Positions 38,047-48,876 of a DNA stretch of 64,000 nucleotides are shown piece after piece. Each line of letters begins with the position of its first letter. Positions within the stretch are counted from its first letter, which is position 1. The stretch is taken from contig OX485803.1 of NCBI GenBank assembly GCA_950295325.1, positions 46,451,554 to 46,515,553 of the forward strand, in the 5' to 3' direction. The notes beneath the pieces were generated by a model that worked only from the letters and a program-made list of their open reading frames with translations, searched no databases and was not told the origin of the DNA. The translations under genes and the position numbers were made by a program. This stretch comes from Polytrichum commune. Its lineage: Eukaryota > Streptophyta > Polytrichopsida > Polytrichales > Polytrichaceae.

Positions 38047-38860
38047 CCTATATTTGAGTAATATACAGGAAGGTTTGTAGTTAAGAACCAACACCAATAA
38101 GGTATGTGTTTCGATGGGATTGGATTATCTGCTCCTGACATAGACACTGTTCTAGGTGCAACAGTTAACACAATTGGGAGGGCTCATGTGAAATAAAATA
38201 GAGAAACAACTTCACTTTGCTCCCTTATTACTTTTGCATCTTGAATCCTATTATAAATCCTAGGAATGCCAGTCTTCGTGATTCACAACAGGTAGCTAAC
38301 TAGAAGGGAGGGTTCCTGGGCAGATCAATGGTCAGAATTGTCTCTCGAGTTGAAAGTGCCCACAATAGGGCCACATGCCTTTGTGTGTGACCTTGTAAAG
38401 CTGATAAGTACCATGAAACTTTGCCAGGATCGGACTTTTGCCGGGATTGGAGTCTTGCCCTGGTGGCAGAATACAATTTACATTACGAGATCCTTGTCCA
38501 TTATGATCTACATTTGAGTGGTATATGGCAAGGCTTTGAACACCAAAAACATACGTGTTAGGATGAGATTGGACTATCTGCTCAGAATATAGACACCATC
38601 CTAGGCTCGACTGTTACACAATCGAGCGAGAGGGCCTAGTATGTTCAGATCACTTAAAGGATATTTGGAGAGAAACTTCAATTTTCTGTTTTTTAAATTT
38701 TGCATCTCAACTCAACTCCGATCCCAAAACTCAAAATGACAATCTTCACGACTTGCAATTGCTAACTGGATGAGACAATTCCCTTCCCGTGCCGATCCAA
38801 AGGTATGAAATGTCTGTGGAGTTTGAAGTGCCCACAATAGGGCCACATGAACATGGCAGG
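38047..38860. repeat. Direct duplication (two units about 470 bases apart) abutting the orphan gene's 3' end
   Basis: Two diverged units, about 38047-38385 and 38515-38853, share ordered blocks: CTATATTTGAGT/CTACATTTGAGTGG, GATTGGA(T/C)TATCTGCTC, TAGACAC, and a common end AAGTGCCCACAATAGGGCCACATG. The second unit ends about 30 bases before the stop codon of the minus-strand gene, so it probably forms that gene's 3' UTR or flank. A third, partial copy lies at about 46.59-46.79 kb. The first blocks of each unit also resemble the foldback-arm family. Confidence 0.65.
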
Positions 38861-38882
38861 TGTGCAGCCATCCAGATTTGCT

Positions 38883-40784
38883 TTATTTCTTCTTTTTCTT
38901 TTTCTTCTTGTCACCACCAAGCGGATCACCACATGGCTCCAGCTTCTGCTCCAGCTTCACCTCAAACGGCACCACCCGGGTCTCCCAGAACGTGTCCTGA
39001 GTGATGTGTGTGGTGTGCACTTGCCCCTCGATGTTAAACTGAACCATAGTGTTCTCCAGTTCATTGGCAAACCTCCAGGAGAGAGTATCATCGAACTCTG
39101 TGCCTGTGAAGTTGATCCCGCCATTCGTGCCAAATGGAAGAACCATGAGAGGGTTGACGGGTATTCTCTTGCCGAACTGCCAGATGGACTTCCTGGTATC
39201 TTGAAGCATAGGACTGAATCGATCGAAACTAGCGCCATGAAGGTTAGACAGGATCCATGTGAAGCTCCCACCGCGTTCATTGTACACGGGGAGCTGTTCC
39301 ATTCTCCAGGGCTTCCCTTCGATCTTGGACATGGTAGATTTCCCTGCTTGGAAAGTGATACCTGCCGTCGGGGCTGCCTTGATGGTGGCAGACACTCCAA
39401 CCCGGACTTGCTCTCCTACTCCCACTTTGAAGGTGGTGTTGGTGGAGGATCCGGTCATAGTGACGGAGGTTAAGGTTTTTGCTACCGGGGTGATGGAGAG
39501 TGCCACCCGGGTAGGGAAGTGGCCTGTTACCTTCTCCTCCCAGCTTTGGTTGTCCACAGTGACACGCACGTGATTGATCCCTAGAGTGAGTTCGATGTAG
39601 TTGGGTTGGATGTCGATGATGATTTTGAACTGGATGTTGAGCTTCATGATCTGCGGGAGAAGGGGCTTGACGTAGTGGTAAGGTCGCATCTGTTGCTTCT
39701 TTTCCTTATCATCTTGGTAGGAGCCTTCAACTTCCATCAATAACACGGGTACCTCCATGAGCACCTCCCACAGACCAAATTGTGCTTTGCTAGTACATCG
39801 CCAGGCGGAGTTTCCGTTGCCTTTCGGCTCCTTAGTGCTCGGTCCATCCGCTGTTCTGAAAAGCTCATACAACAACATGTCCCTGCCCAGCTTCGCCGTC
39901 ACCTTCATGGCCAACTTCAAAAACTCGTTGTCAATCCGTGTCCTGAACTTCCCAAGCTCCGCCACTTTAGGATGCTCGTACCCCAGCAGAGACTTCCGGA
40001 CTCCACCAGCCAGGCCATTGAACTCGTCTCTGCTCACTAAAAGCTCCCGAAACACACCTCCATGTCCATTACACCCTGACACTGCAAGCAGCCTCCATGT
40101 CCAATAGATTTGGTAGCATGCTCTGGTGGCATCGTGGACGTTGTCCTGGTCCGAACTCACGGACCGTAGCTCCAGCTTCTCGTACTGCACCGCCAACGTG
40201 GCAGGAGGCAACAAGGTCTTGAAGTAGGAAATTTTCTGCTTCCAAGCCTTCGTTAGGTTCACCTGCACATGAGGATACCCGTCATCTTTCGCCCTCGCAA
40301 GCTCATAGCCAACCAACGCAATCCCCGCTGCAGTCGTCGAGGAAATCAGATCCAGCAAAATTTCATAGTGGCCAATCTCCGCTGCCTTCATCAATGCGAA
40401 TGCTAAGAACCTCGGAGCAAGCACAGAGGAAGTAAGCTCCGCCTGCCCCTGTCGAAGCTTGCGCACCACGTTGAAGCAGCCGGCCTCCACTGCGCGGACC
40501 AACGCGTGGCCAACCACATGCCCCTCGTATTCCTGCTCCACGTTCAAAGCATGCATCATCCTCTTCCGCGCTTGGTCATAGATCCCCTTGCACACACGGT
40601 CGACGCTGTTTTGATTGCTAAACTCCGCTGCATCTTGCCACAAGGACTTCCGACTCGGCGCCGAGATTTCCTTCTTCGCGCACTCCAGCACATCACTCAA
40701 AATCGGATCCTCCCCCGACTTCACCGCGCCGCGCTCTGCATCCTTCAGCGCTATACCGATCGGTGAGTTCTCGTTCTTGTCCAT
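38883..40784 (-). CDS. Uncharacterised intronless 633-residue protein
   Basis: One uninterrupted frame begins MDKNENSP with G at -3 and G at +4, a favourable start context. I do not recognise the family. The N-terminal half (about residues 50-330) looks alpha-helical. It has two similar helical hairpins, VGHALVRAVEAGCFNVVRKL and LAFALMKAAEIGHYEILLDL, that recall ankyrin-type repeats without matching the consensus. From about residue 370 it becomes a series of beta-strand-like segments with many Thr/Val alternations and a conserved-looking Trp/Phe-rich stretch (WRMEQLPV, SFTWILSNLHG). It ends in GGD followed by eight lysines. There is no signal peptide or membrane span. The length, codon quality and clean frame all argue for a real gene. 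The lack of introns contrasts with its neighbours and could mean retroposition, transfer or a lineage-specific family. Confidence 0.75.
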   Translation of the reverse strand: MDKNENSPIGIALKDAERGAVKSGEDPILSDVLECAKKEISAPSRKSLWQDAAEFSNQNSVDRVCKGIYDQARKRMMHALNVEQEYEGHVVGHALVRAVEAGCFNVVRKLRQGQAELTSSVLAPRFLAFALMKAAEIGHYEILLDLISSTTAAGIALVGYELARAKDDGYPHVQVNLTKAWKQKISYFKTLLPPATLAVQYEKLELRSVSSDQDNVHDATRACYQIYWTWRLLAVSGCNGHGGVFRELLVSRDEFNGLAGGVRKSLLGYEHPKVAELGKFRTRIDNEFLKLAMKVTAKLGRDMLLYELFRTADGPSTKEPKGNGNSAWRCTSKAQFGLWEVLMEVPVLLMEVEGSYQDDKEKKQQMRPYHYVKPLLPQIMKLNIQFKIIIDIQPNYIELTLGINHVRVTVDNQSWEEKVTGHFPTRVALSITPVAKTLTSVTMTGSSTNTTFKVGVGEQVRVGVSATIKAAPTAGITFQAGKSTMSKIEGKPWRMEQLPVYNERGGSFTWILSNLHGASFDRFSPMLQDTRKSIWQFGKRIPVNPLMVLPFGTNGGINFTGTEFDDTLSWRFANELENTMVQFNIEGQVHTTHITQDTFWETRVVPFEVKLEQKLEPCGDPLGGDKKKKKKKK

Positions 40785-42085
40785 GTCCTCCGCACTTTTA
40801 CATGTGTCTCTCCTTCAAAATGCATCCAACAAACTCACCAGCAGAACAACACTGCACACACACCCAACAGCCAATCCTCTCACACAAAATTTCCAACCAC
40901 GGACATTATCACAACCGCATAAGCACACTCACGAGTATATCCAGCCAGACCAGAAAAACCTGCAGCGCTAACAGACCAGTACTCGTGTGAGACAACGGTC
41001 CGAACCATTGTCTATTGAGCGTGTAAGTCTATCTAACTCCGAGGTGTCTTCCATCAACAAAACTCTGAGAAACACGAAACATCAACACGAGCACAGGTAA
41101 ACTCCGATGCGTCACCTGAAATCCAGCACTCTAACTCAATCCCGGGGTGCCAGTCGACCATCCCCTGAACTCCATCTCAATTATGAGAGGAGAAAAACAA
41201 AGGAAAACTGAAAATTACAGCACCACGTTTCACATGCATGACACCCTCTCCCTAGCAAACTTGTGATGACTCCTGCTCTTGCATCCTCCTAGTACGAACT
41301 CGTGAAAGGCGGGGTTTACAAAAACGACATACCGCAAGCTGAATGGAAAGCACTTGAGCCTCTCCTTCCCTTCAAACTCCACCAACACTGTTCACTGCAA
41401 GCTCTTGTGGTCACTTCAAAACCCACAAACCAGCAACGGCTTCCCCTCCCATTCGAATTGTCCAGCTTCACGTCCCCGAATGCACACCAACCCCTGATGA
41501 CCGAAGGTCAATGCTTTGTGAAACTCACGAGCGCAGGCTAATGCGATCTCTTTGGCGACACGGTGAGACCGCCCTCGGTGGCAACTCCTACGCGGCCTGG
41601 CTCCTAAGGGGTGCCCGGGCGGGCTCTGGCGGTACATCCCGGGTATCATAAGAGTATACCACGGGTATCTGACGGGTATCTCGAGTCGGGAGAGTGCTGA
41701 CGGGTCGGGTGGCTAGCTTGAGGGGGGGGGGGGGCGGGGCGCTTGACGGGTTTGACCCGCACTAGACGGGCCCGGCCCGGGAGAGCGGGCCGGGGTAGGT
41801 GAAGCCCAAGTTGACCCCAGCGCCAAATTCCGTGGGACCCACAGATGCCAGGTGTATATTGTGGAATATCCAATGGGGCCCACCGGTTATGGGTGGTCCT
41901 CATCTTAAATTCGGTATAGGAATATCCCGCTCGCTCATCGAGTCTGTGACGAATGGGAGATCGACGACTTTTGGAGGCCCAATGCCCTTTGAAGAAGTGA
42001 TGCTTAATTATGGGGATGTTGTTCGCCCGGCTTTCGAAGCTATGGTGCAATGATCGGGCACAACAACCGGCTGCTAGCTTATTAG
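40785..42085. other. 5' flank of the orphan gene, then a GC-rich patch
   Basis: About 40785-41300 is the likely promoter of the minus-strand gene. From about 41560 to 41830 the sequence becomes strongly GC-rich, with GGGTAT-type repeats (CCCGGGTATC, ACGGGTATCTGACGGGTATC) and a G13 run at 41722-41734. No protein-coding frame with motifs is present. Confidence 0.5.
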
Positions 42086-42221
42086 TTAGGGCCACTTCAC
42101 ACACGAGCCAAGAGCCGTGACCATGAAAGTGTGAGAGCCCAAAAGAAAGTGTTGAAAGGGCCGTCCCAACACACCTCCAGAATCATGTATTGGGGTCATG
42201 GACTCTCAAGTGTAGTGTTAA

Positions 42222-42823
42222 GGGCCACTTCACACATGAGCCAAGAGCCGTGACCTTGTAATGGTGAGGACCCTTGACTCTCATCCAAAGGCCGTACCAT
42301 GGGTGTTGGGAAAGCCATTTTATGTAGTTTTTGGCCCTCAAGCATCGTGTGAAGTGAGAATGAACCATGTTGCGGGACCATTGCATATTTTGTTGGCGGA
42401 AAAAGAGGGGAGGATTTGGTTTAATATAATATGTCTCCAAGTTTATCAATTTAAGATAACTACTTGGTGGTGTTTGTCTGTCCTAGAATCTGTCTTGGAA
42501 TCTGTCTTGGAATCTGTCATGCAGTCTGTCCTGAAATCTGTCCTGCTGGAAAAATTATTAAAAAATTCATGGTCTCCCGGAATTTTCGTCAAGCCCACCT
42601 CTTGGAGGTGGGTCTGACGCAAATTCCGGTAGACCATGCACCCTTATCCACAACTAGCCATGTAGGACTCCATGTAGACTTTTCATCCACGAACTTTTCT
42701 TTGGGCCTTTAGGCCTTCACCTCCTAGTGTGAAGTGAACTTGGACGGTCTCCGCCTTTTCGACCAATGAGAGCTCTTACATTGCCATGGTCAAGGGCCTT
42801 CAGCCTTGTGTGTGAAGTGGCCC
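42222..42823. mobile_element. Inner Tourist-like MITE nested in the outer one, 602 bp
   Basis: The ends GGGCCACTTCACACATGAGC and, inverted, GGGCCACTTCACACACAAGG match the outer element's family. TAA flanks both sides (42219-42221 and 42824-42826). An internal ATGGTCTCCCGG...GGAGGTGG hairpin region and the words CATGTAGGA.TCCATGTAGAC are shared with the outer copy, so the two are close relatives that inserted one into the other. Confidence 0.82.
42476..42548 (+). repeat. 12-base tandem repeat inside the inner MITE
   Basis: Six diverged copies of a dodecamer close to AATCTGTCTTGG occur head to tail. They lie within the inner Tourist-like element and are not present in the outer relative, so they expanded after the two diverged. 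Confidence 0.8.
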
Positions 42824-43207
42824 TAAGTCATATGTGACCGGGCCCTCAACCGAATGCTATTTCAGTGAATTCCTATTCATACGGGTGCTCACACATGATA
42901 AAACATAGTAAATCAACAATTGTGAGTGTTCAGAGTGCCATGGTCTCCCGGGTTTGTGTTAGGCCGACCTCCAAAAGGTGATTTTGGAAAACAATCCAAG
43001 TGACCATGAAACATGATCCAACCGATGCCATGTAGGAATCCATGTAGACTTTGCATCCATCTTGCATTCACATACTCCGTCAGTCCCTCAAGCGTAGTGT
43101 GAAGCGAACTTGGACCGGCTCCACCCTTTCCACCAATGAGAGTGCTTGAAGTGCAATGGTCACGGGCTCTCAGTCTCGTGTGTGAAGTGGCCCTTAGTCA
43201 CACATGG

Positions 43208-43398
43208 AACCGGTGGAGTTTGAGAGATAACCGGTTGAAGTTGGAGACCTCAGGAGAATCACCGGTCGGTCTACAGGAATCTGTGGAATATGCCCCCCCG
43301 GTTTAATAAAGGAAAACCCCGAAAGATGTCAGCATGGAACCGGTCGGACTGGGGAACACTCGGATCTCGACCGGTTATGCCCTAAAATATCCCCGGAC
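43208..43398 (+). repeat. CCGGTT-rich 195-bp repeat, copy A
   Basis: This copy begins CCGGTGGAGTTTGAG and ends near CCGGTTATGCCC. It contains several ACCGGT cores. Other copies are at about 44735-44925 (inverted), 48877-49520 (split) and 49786-49972 (inverted). Confidence 0.72.
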
Positions 43399-43429
43399 AC
43401 TGGGTGTGGTGTACATGTTACATCGTCAG

Positions 43430-43560
43430 TAATTAAGGCAATCTTTGTGTGTTTGTCGTCTGCACTCGTAGTTATTAAGGCCATCCTTTGTGTGTTTGTC
43501 GTCTGCACTCGTAGTTATTAAGGCCATCCTTTATGTGTTTGTCGTCTGCACTTGTAGTTT
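43430..43560 (+). repeat. 43-base tandem repeat, three units
   Basis: Three head-to-tail units share TTTGTCGTCTGCACTCGTAG and ATTAAGGCCATCCTTT, with a period of 43 bases (TTTGTCGTC at 43452, 43495 and 43538). The first and third units carry a few substitutions. No coding frame. Confidence 0.88.
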
Positions 43561-44346
43561 TGGATTTCACTCTTTGAGGTCCCTAGCTAGATGGTAGCCG
43601 AAAGCTCCGTATCGGTATTGACACAAAACGGACATAGAATTCGTTTGGAGACCCGACAAGTTGTGGTCTTCGTAAAATGTCCAAGGGTATACATGTGGTT
43701 GTGCCATGGACATTCACAGTAGTATATGTGCAAGTGTCAATTGGGTATTACTATTGCTAATGATGGATGTGCTATGGCAAGTGAGGATTTGTGCCTTCCA
43801 TGTAAGGCAGGTCCAAGGAACAATTACTAATCATCAATGTAACCTAACACACTAGTCAAAATAGGGGAAGTAACACTATTACGCATGCGACGGTAAACAC
43901 CATAGATGGTGTACTTGGGTGGGTGACCTTCCTAGCACTTGATTTCTAGTGCATCCTACCACCTATGATCCACCCAATCATAGTGAGGGTATTTGGGTGA
44001 ATCACGTATCTTAAACCAACCATGTGGGAACCTAGGGGCTTGCCCTTGGTGGGGATTGTTTTCGGCCGGCTTGTCCATGCATGTTCAAGGTGTTCACCTT
44101 CGAAAAGAGGCAGTAGTCATTAGGGCCCCTCTAATTCTTGTAATGCATGTTTCAGGATTACTATGTCATAAATTTAGACCAACTCAAAGACGAAGCAACA
44201 CCATGATTCATGCAAGTGGCAACATCGGTTGTCTTGATTTTCTTTCCACTCATATCAAGAAGAGTAACCATTACTGGATCATAGGTGGTAGTGTGCACTG
44301 GACCTAAACCCATTAATCTTGGCATGAGTATGTTCAAAAATGTTAT

Positions 44347-44954
44347 GAGGGCTAGGTCACACGGGTCCCAAGTCTTGAGTCCCAAATCACTTGAGGCCAA
44401 TCCATGCAATCTCAACCATCGAGAACATGAAAGTTGGAACTTACCACTTCATATGGAATCCCAATTCCTAAGTCCCAAGTATGAGATGGATGCCTATACG
44501 ACAACACTTTTTGGAAGTGAGGCTCGGGACTTGTGTTGAGAGTTGGGTCGAGCAAAAAGCTAGGCCCAACTCTTAACACGTATTGAGAACTTTTGCATTC
44601 AATAATCAAGATGTGACTTTAATGGATTTGAACCATACTTTAATGGTTCCTTGACACTCAAAAGTTGGGACTTGGCGTCCATGTTGGGACTTTGTTGACA
44701 CAAGTGGGACTTAGAAATTGGGACTAGTGTCTAGGGAGATTTTGAGATATAATCAATCAAGATCCTAGCGTTTCCATGTCCAACCAATTACATATTGACA
44801 TTCTTTTGCTTTTTCTTGGTTAAAATGGAGGTATATGCTGTAGATTCCTCTAAAACGATCGGTAATTTTCCTGAAGTCTTGAACTTCAACCAGTTATTTC
44901 TCAAACCTCAACCGGTTCATCTGGTGCTTAGGACCCCCATGTGAACCGACCCTC
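44347..44954. mobile_element. Second member of the 29.3-kb Tourist-like MITE family, carrying an insertion
   Basis: The sequence follows the 29329-29722 MITE closely, including GTCCCAAGTC, CCCAAGTCACTTGAGG-like and GAGAGTTGGGTCGAGCAAAA blocks. It ends with TGTGAACCGACCCTC, the inverse of its left end. A CCGGTT-type repeat (about 44735-44925) is inserted near the right end. The 3-bp flanks do not match clearly, so the target duplication is not supported here. Confidence 0.68.
44735..44925 (-). repeat. CCGGTT-rich 195-bp repeat, copy B, inverted, inside a MITE
   Basis: Read on the minus strand it matches copy D (49786-49972) from the GATGAACCGGTTGAG end through to the AATCTCCC-like end. It interrupts a Tourist-like MITE whose uninterrupted relative is at 29.33 kb, which defines it as a mobile or transduced unit of about 195 bases. 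Confidence 0.7.
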
Positions 44955-44959
44955 AAATG

Positions 44960-46948
44960 ATCATGACATGGTTTTCATCCAAGATTTGCATAGTATGTGC
45001 TAATTTACGATGACACCTGCCCAACCAATTTATTTTCGTGCTGGAGTCGCAGGTGTATCATGAAGTGGCTCGTTTTGGGTGATAGCTTTATGATTGAATG
45101 GAGTCTTCAGGCGGATGTAAAAAGGACAATCCCTCTGAACTTTAGGATGAGTCTCCTGGGTTTATAGATCCACTTATAAGACAGCTTGTGGGTGGTCCAC
45201 GAAGAAAATGTGACTTTGAGGTACTAGACGGTTTTCAAACCATCACTATAACCGTAAGCGCTAATCGTATTATATTGCTAAAAGTTGTAGAAGAATATGT
45301 TGTTCTTATGATGTAGTGGAAAAGGAAGCACGTTCAACGTCCCTTTTACCACTCTAATAGAAAATGGTTTTCTCCCCAACTGCTAGACAATCTCAAATCT
45401 TTCTTTCCATTGGACCATCAATTTTATATTAACGTCTATGTCAAGGGGATATTATGTCAACATTATTCAACCAAGTGACAAAGTTGTGTGGACCGGGGAT
45501 ATGTCATATACAATAAAGTGTTAGAATTATACCTTGCGGATGCTTGTAAATAAGAAGTTATAATTTGAAAAACGAGTGAGATTCGAGTGAAACATTGTTA
45601 CTAATTATTATTAGAATGGGACAACTGATAACAACTGAATAATGTTACGATCACTGCACTCTGTTACTGTAGGAAATTAGTCTCTTTGTCACCATCTTGA
45701 GTTATTTTTCTTCTTCTTCCCATAAGCCTTTTGGCTTCCCGGACTTTAACTCCAATTCCATCTCATTACAAGAAATAGGCCCCAAAATATTCTGAGTCAG
45801 CTTTTGAAAGACACCACCACGCATGCACCTTCAGTGAACGCAGCCTTGACAACTGTTTTCTAAAGTAAAATAGACCTTTTCTTCTCGGACATTCAAGTCC
45901 AAGTCATTAATAGTTAAATCCATCCTCCTGTCGTCTCATCATTCCTTTTTATGTACTCTAGTTAGGAACTTCAAATTTAACCTATTGACCTCATTTTTAT
46001 GCTTGAATCCTGAATCTGAATCTTGAATCTTGCTTTCTTCAAGATAAGACTCTCACAGGATACACTCTCCATCTCCGCCAAGCCTATCAATATCTCTCCA
46101 TAGTCGTCGGTAACTTACATAACATTTTATTCAGTCATGCGGGTTAGTTCTACGACCTTCGAATATATCAATTATGTTGTGAGGGCCCCGCAAGCAAAGT
46201 AAGAATGTTTTTTTTTACTAGTCATACATTCGTGTTAACACTGAAAATTTTGGATGGAGTTGTATTATGGCACTATTCATTCACGTAAATCATTGTTCAT
46301 CATGGTATCATTCACTAAAAATATTATTCATAGAAACACTATCATTGAAATTATCAACAATATTCATATTATTACTATTATTCATATCGGCACTATTCAT
46401 TATTTGTACCGGTGTGAGTTTCTTCTTACTTCTTAATTTTCTTCCCATGAAGGTAAGATAGTGGAGGCCCATGCCAGATGAAAATACAGAATGGAACACA
46501 ACCATGCAATTGAATACTATTATGTAGCTTATTGCTCAAACCGTTAACTTACCATGGGTACACATTGAGATTGGATTCCATTTTCCATCCCAATTTCAAT
46601 GATGTACACCATTGGGCCCAACCTATAACTACATGATTGCTTATAGAGGGAGTTGAACCTTCACTTTGACATTTTATCAACTTTTACATCCCAACTCATA
46701 TTGTGGAACTTGAAATGATGGTCTTCATGATTCGTTGCAGTTGCTAATATGTTAAAACAATCCTTGATCCAATCCAACAACCAAATGACGATGACCCTTT
46801 CAATGGTAAGTCACAAAAACTATATAACCTCAATGCTAATGAGGGTTTTGTAATATATTTGACTTCCAAGTTAATTTACATGCTTTACTAATGGTCTCAC
46901 TTCGAAAATGAAATCCCAATCAATCACTTATTTACTGAATGAAAGTGA

Positions 46949-46950
<2 letters not shown>
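44960..46950. other. Intergenic sequence, no gene recognised, with a partial dispersed repeat
   Basis: The sequence is AT-rich. A low-complexity stretch at 46.26-46.42 kb repeats ATTCAT-like words. The 46585-46790 segment is a diverged third copy of the repeat found twice at 38.05-38.86 kb (shared order TTTTGCATC/TTTACATCCCAACTCA, then ATGATTCGTTGCAGTTGCTAA-like). No recognisable gene. Confidence 0.5.
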
Positions 46951-47016
<66 letters not shown>

Positions 47017-47017
47017 C
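46951..47017. repeat. AT dinucleotide microsatellite
   Basis: About thirty TA/AT units are bounded by GAACATAC and TTATATACATT. It would form a perfect cruciform or hairpin and is likely to vary in length. Confidence 0.95.
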
Positions 47018-47019
47018 AT

Positions 47020-48870
47020 TGGATTTTAGACCTTGAAGATGAAGTGCACTCAATATCGGTTAAACAAGCAAGCTTCAAGAATGCAAGGGCAATTTTATTT
47101 TTTGAAGTCGGGCAAGGAGCATGATCTTCATCCGGGCAGTGAAGGAGGCGTGCCCGGGGCAGATGTGATCTAGCCCGGGGCCATTCCCAGTATCATAATT
47201 AGTTAAAGCTTTAAGTGGAGGGTTGTTGCATCCGAAGTCTGGAACCTGGGCACAAACGCAACAGTCTGTGTCATAAGTCAACTTGTGAAAGGCACCTTCG
47301 AGTTGCATTGTGTGTTTGTGGGAGGGGGGGGGGGTTCTATGAAGGCATTGATTGGCAGTAAGAGGTTCAGGAGGAGCTTCTGAGTCAAGTGAATTTATCC
47401 AATCGAACCAAAATAATGCAGAGACCTGAAGCCAATTCAAGAAGATTCAAGATTGAACTTTACTTTCCAAGATTCAATCCAGTGGGTCGTGTTGAATATT
47501 CAATTTTGCTATTTGAATATTCATCTGGTGTTAATTTTAGTAAGAATACATTTAATGGGGCCCTCCTACACAGGATTGTAGTAGGGCCACCTCCAGATTT
47601 CCTACATACCTAATTGGGGATGTGGTAATATGTTCACCACTTTCGCGCGATTCTATATGTGGAACTTTGTTGATTGATTTGTAAGCATGATTGCTAGCTA
47701 GCTCGGTTTGTGGTTTCTGAGGGACAGGATGGTGATTCCTACAGCGTTTTGGGCTGGAAATTTTTGTTTTTTTGTTTTTGCGTGCATAAGTTGGTAAGGT
47801 AGGCGTGTGTTATTCAGACACTCTTCTCTCTGCACCCATTTCTTGTAGGATTTGAAACACACAATTAGAGTAGGGGCGTCCATAACCAATCATTCAAGAG
47901 ATCTGCGTCAAATCTGGAGAAGTATAAGGCGGTGCAATTTCTTCTTGTGTAGGAAGATAGAAATCACGAGGACTGGAAATTTTTGGGTAGTTTTATTCCT
48001 TACATTAAAATTACTATGAATTTTTGTGTCAAAAGTTGGTCCAAACATGTTGCCAATGTCTAGAGTATGCCATAACCACTCATTTTAAGTGCTCATTCTT
48101 CCTCACTTTAGCACTCAAACCCAGGACATGTGTAATGGCAATAATGCTTCCAATGTGATCAAACTCAATCCCAACCTGATCGAAATTCAATCCCATCCTC
48201 GTCGAAATTCCAGTACCCTATAGACTACCAATGGGGCCCTGATCGAGAATAGGCACCTCTACTATAGTGTGAGACGACTAACACATCCAACTCGTGCATG
48301 TAACCACGTGCCTCGTAATTCTCAAAGCTCGTATGAATATTTTATTTCTTATCAAAGTGAAGCTCTTCCTACTCATTAAGTAGTCGTATAAGTCTCCACA
48401 ATCATGTTGACTATTGAGCCTAAAAATAGTTAGCATATTCTGTTGTAGAGGAAGTAACTTTCACTACTAGAGACCTATTCATATGCTCCTAAATAAGCTA
48501 AGTGCCCAACTAATTGGGCTCCCCCTTATAAGCTCAAACATTGAATTTTGGTTATAGGACCTTGCTCGTTGCCCATTAGAGTGCCACCACATTTACATGG
48601 GCAAGGCACTTTGCACACCGTAAAGGCAATGAGAGAGTGAGGGGTTGATCACACCGGCCAATTATGACATCATCCGTCGGCATCTCCGGCTATAATAATG
48701 TGAAAAGTGGTGGGCTAACATTTGTTAATGAACATAATCCCTAGCAATTTCATGGTTGGAACCAGACGGAAAGTTTGATGTGATTGGGGCATGATGGAGG
48801 GCGGGGAACGTCTAGCCATTGCTGGTTCGAGAAAAAGGCCACCAAACGGCATGTGCATCCCTATGTCCAG
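47020..48870. other. Intergenic sequence, no gene recognised
   Basis: Frames are short, on both strands, without motifs. A G11 run lies at 47324-47334. A GC-poor stretch rich in anti-correlated CTC/GAG words at 48.1-48.4 kb resembles decayed transposon sequence, but I cannot name it. Confidence 0.45.
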
Positions 48871-48876
48871 GATGAA

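Larger units (their letters stand above)
42089..43193. mobile_element. Outer Tourist-like MITE, interrupted by a related MITE
   Basis: The left end GGGCCACTTCACACACGAGC and the right end, inverted as GGGCCACTTCACACACGAGA, are long terminal inverted repeats. TTA flanks both sides (42086-42088 and 43194-43196), as expected for a PIF/Harbinger target duplication. Removing the inner element and its extra TAA leaves about 500 bases. No coding capacity. Confidence 0.8.

Noticed and set aside
46939-47124. Open frame of alternating Ile-Tyr
   Set aside because: It is a translation of the AT microsatellite.
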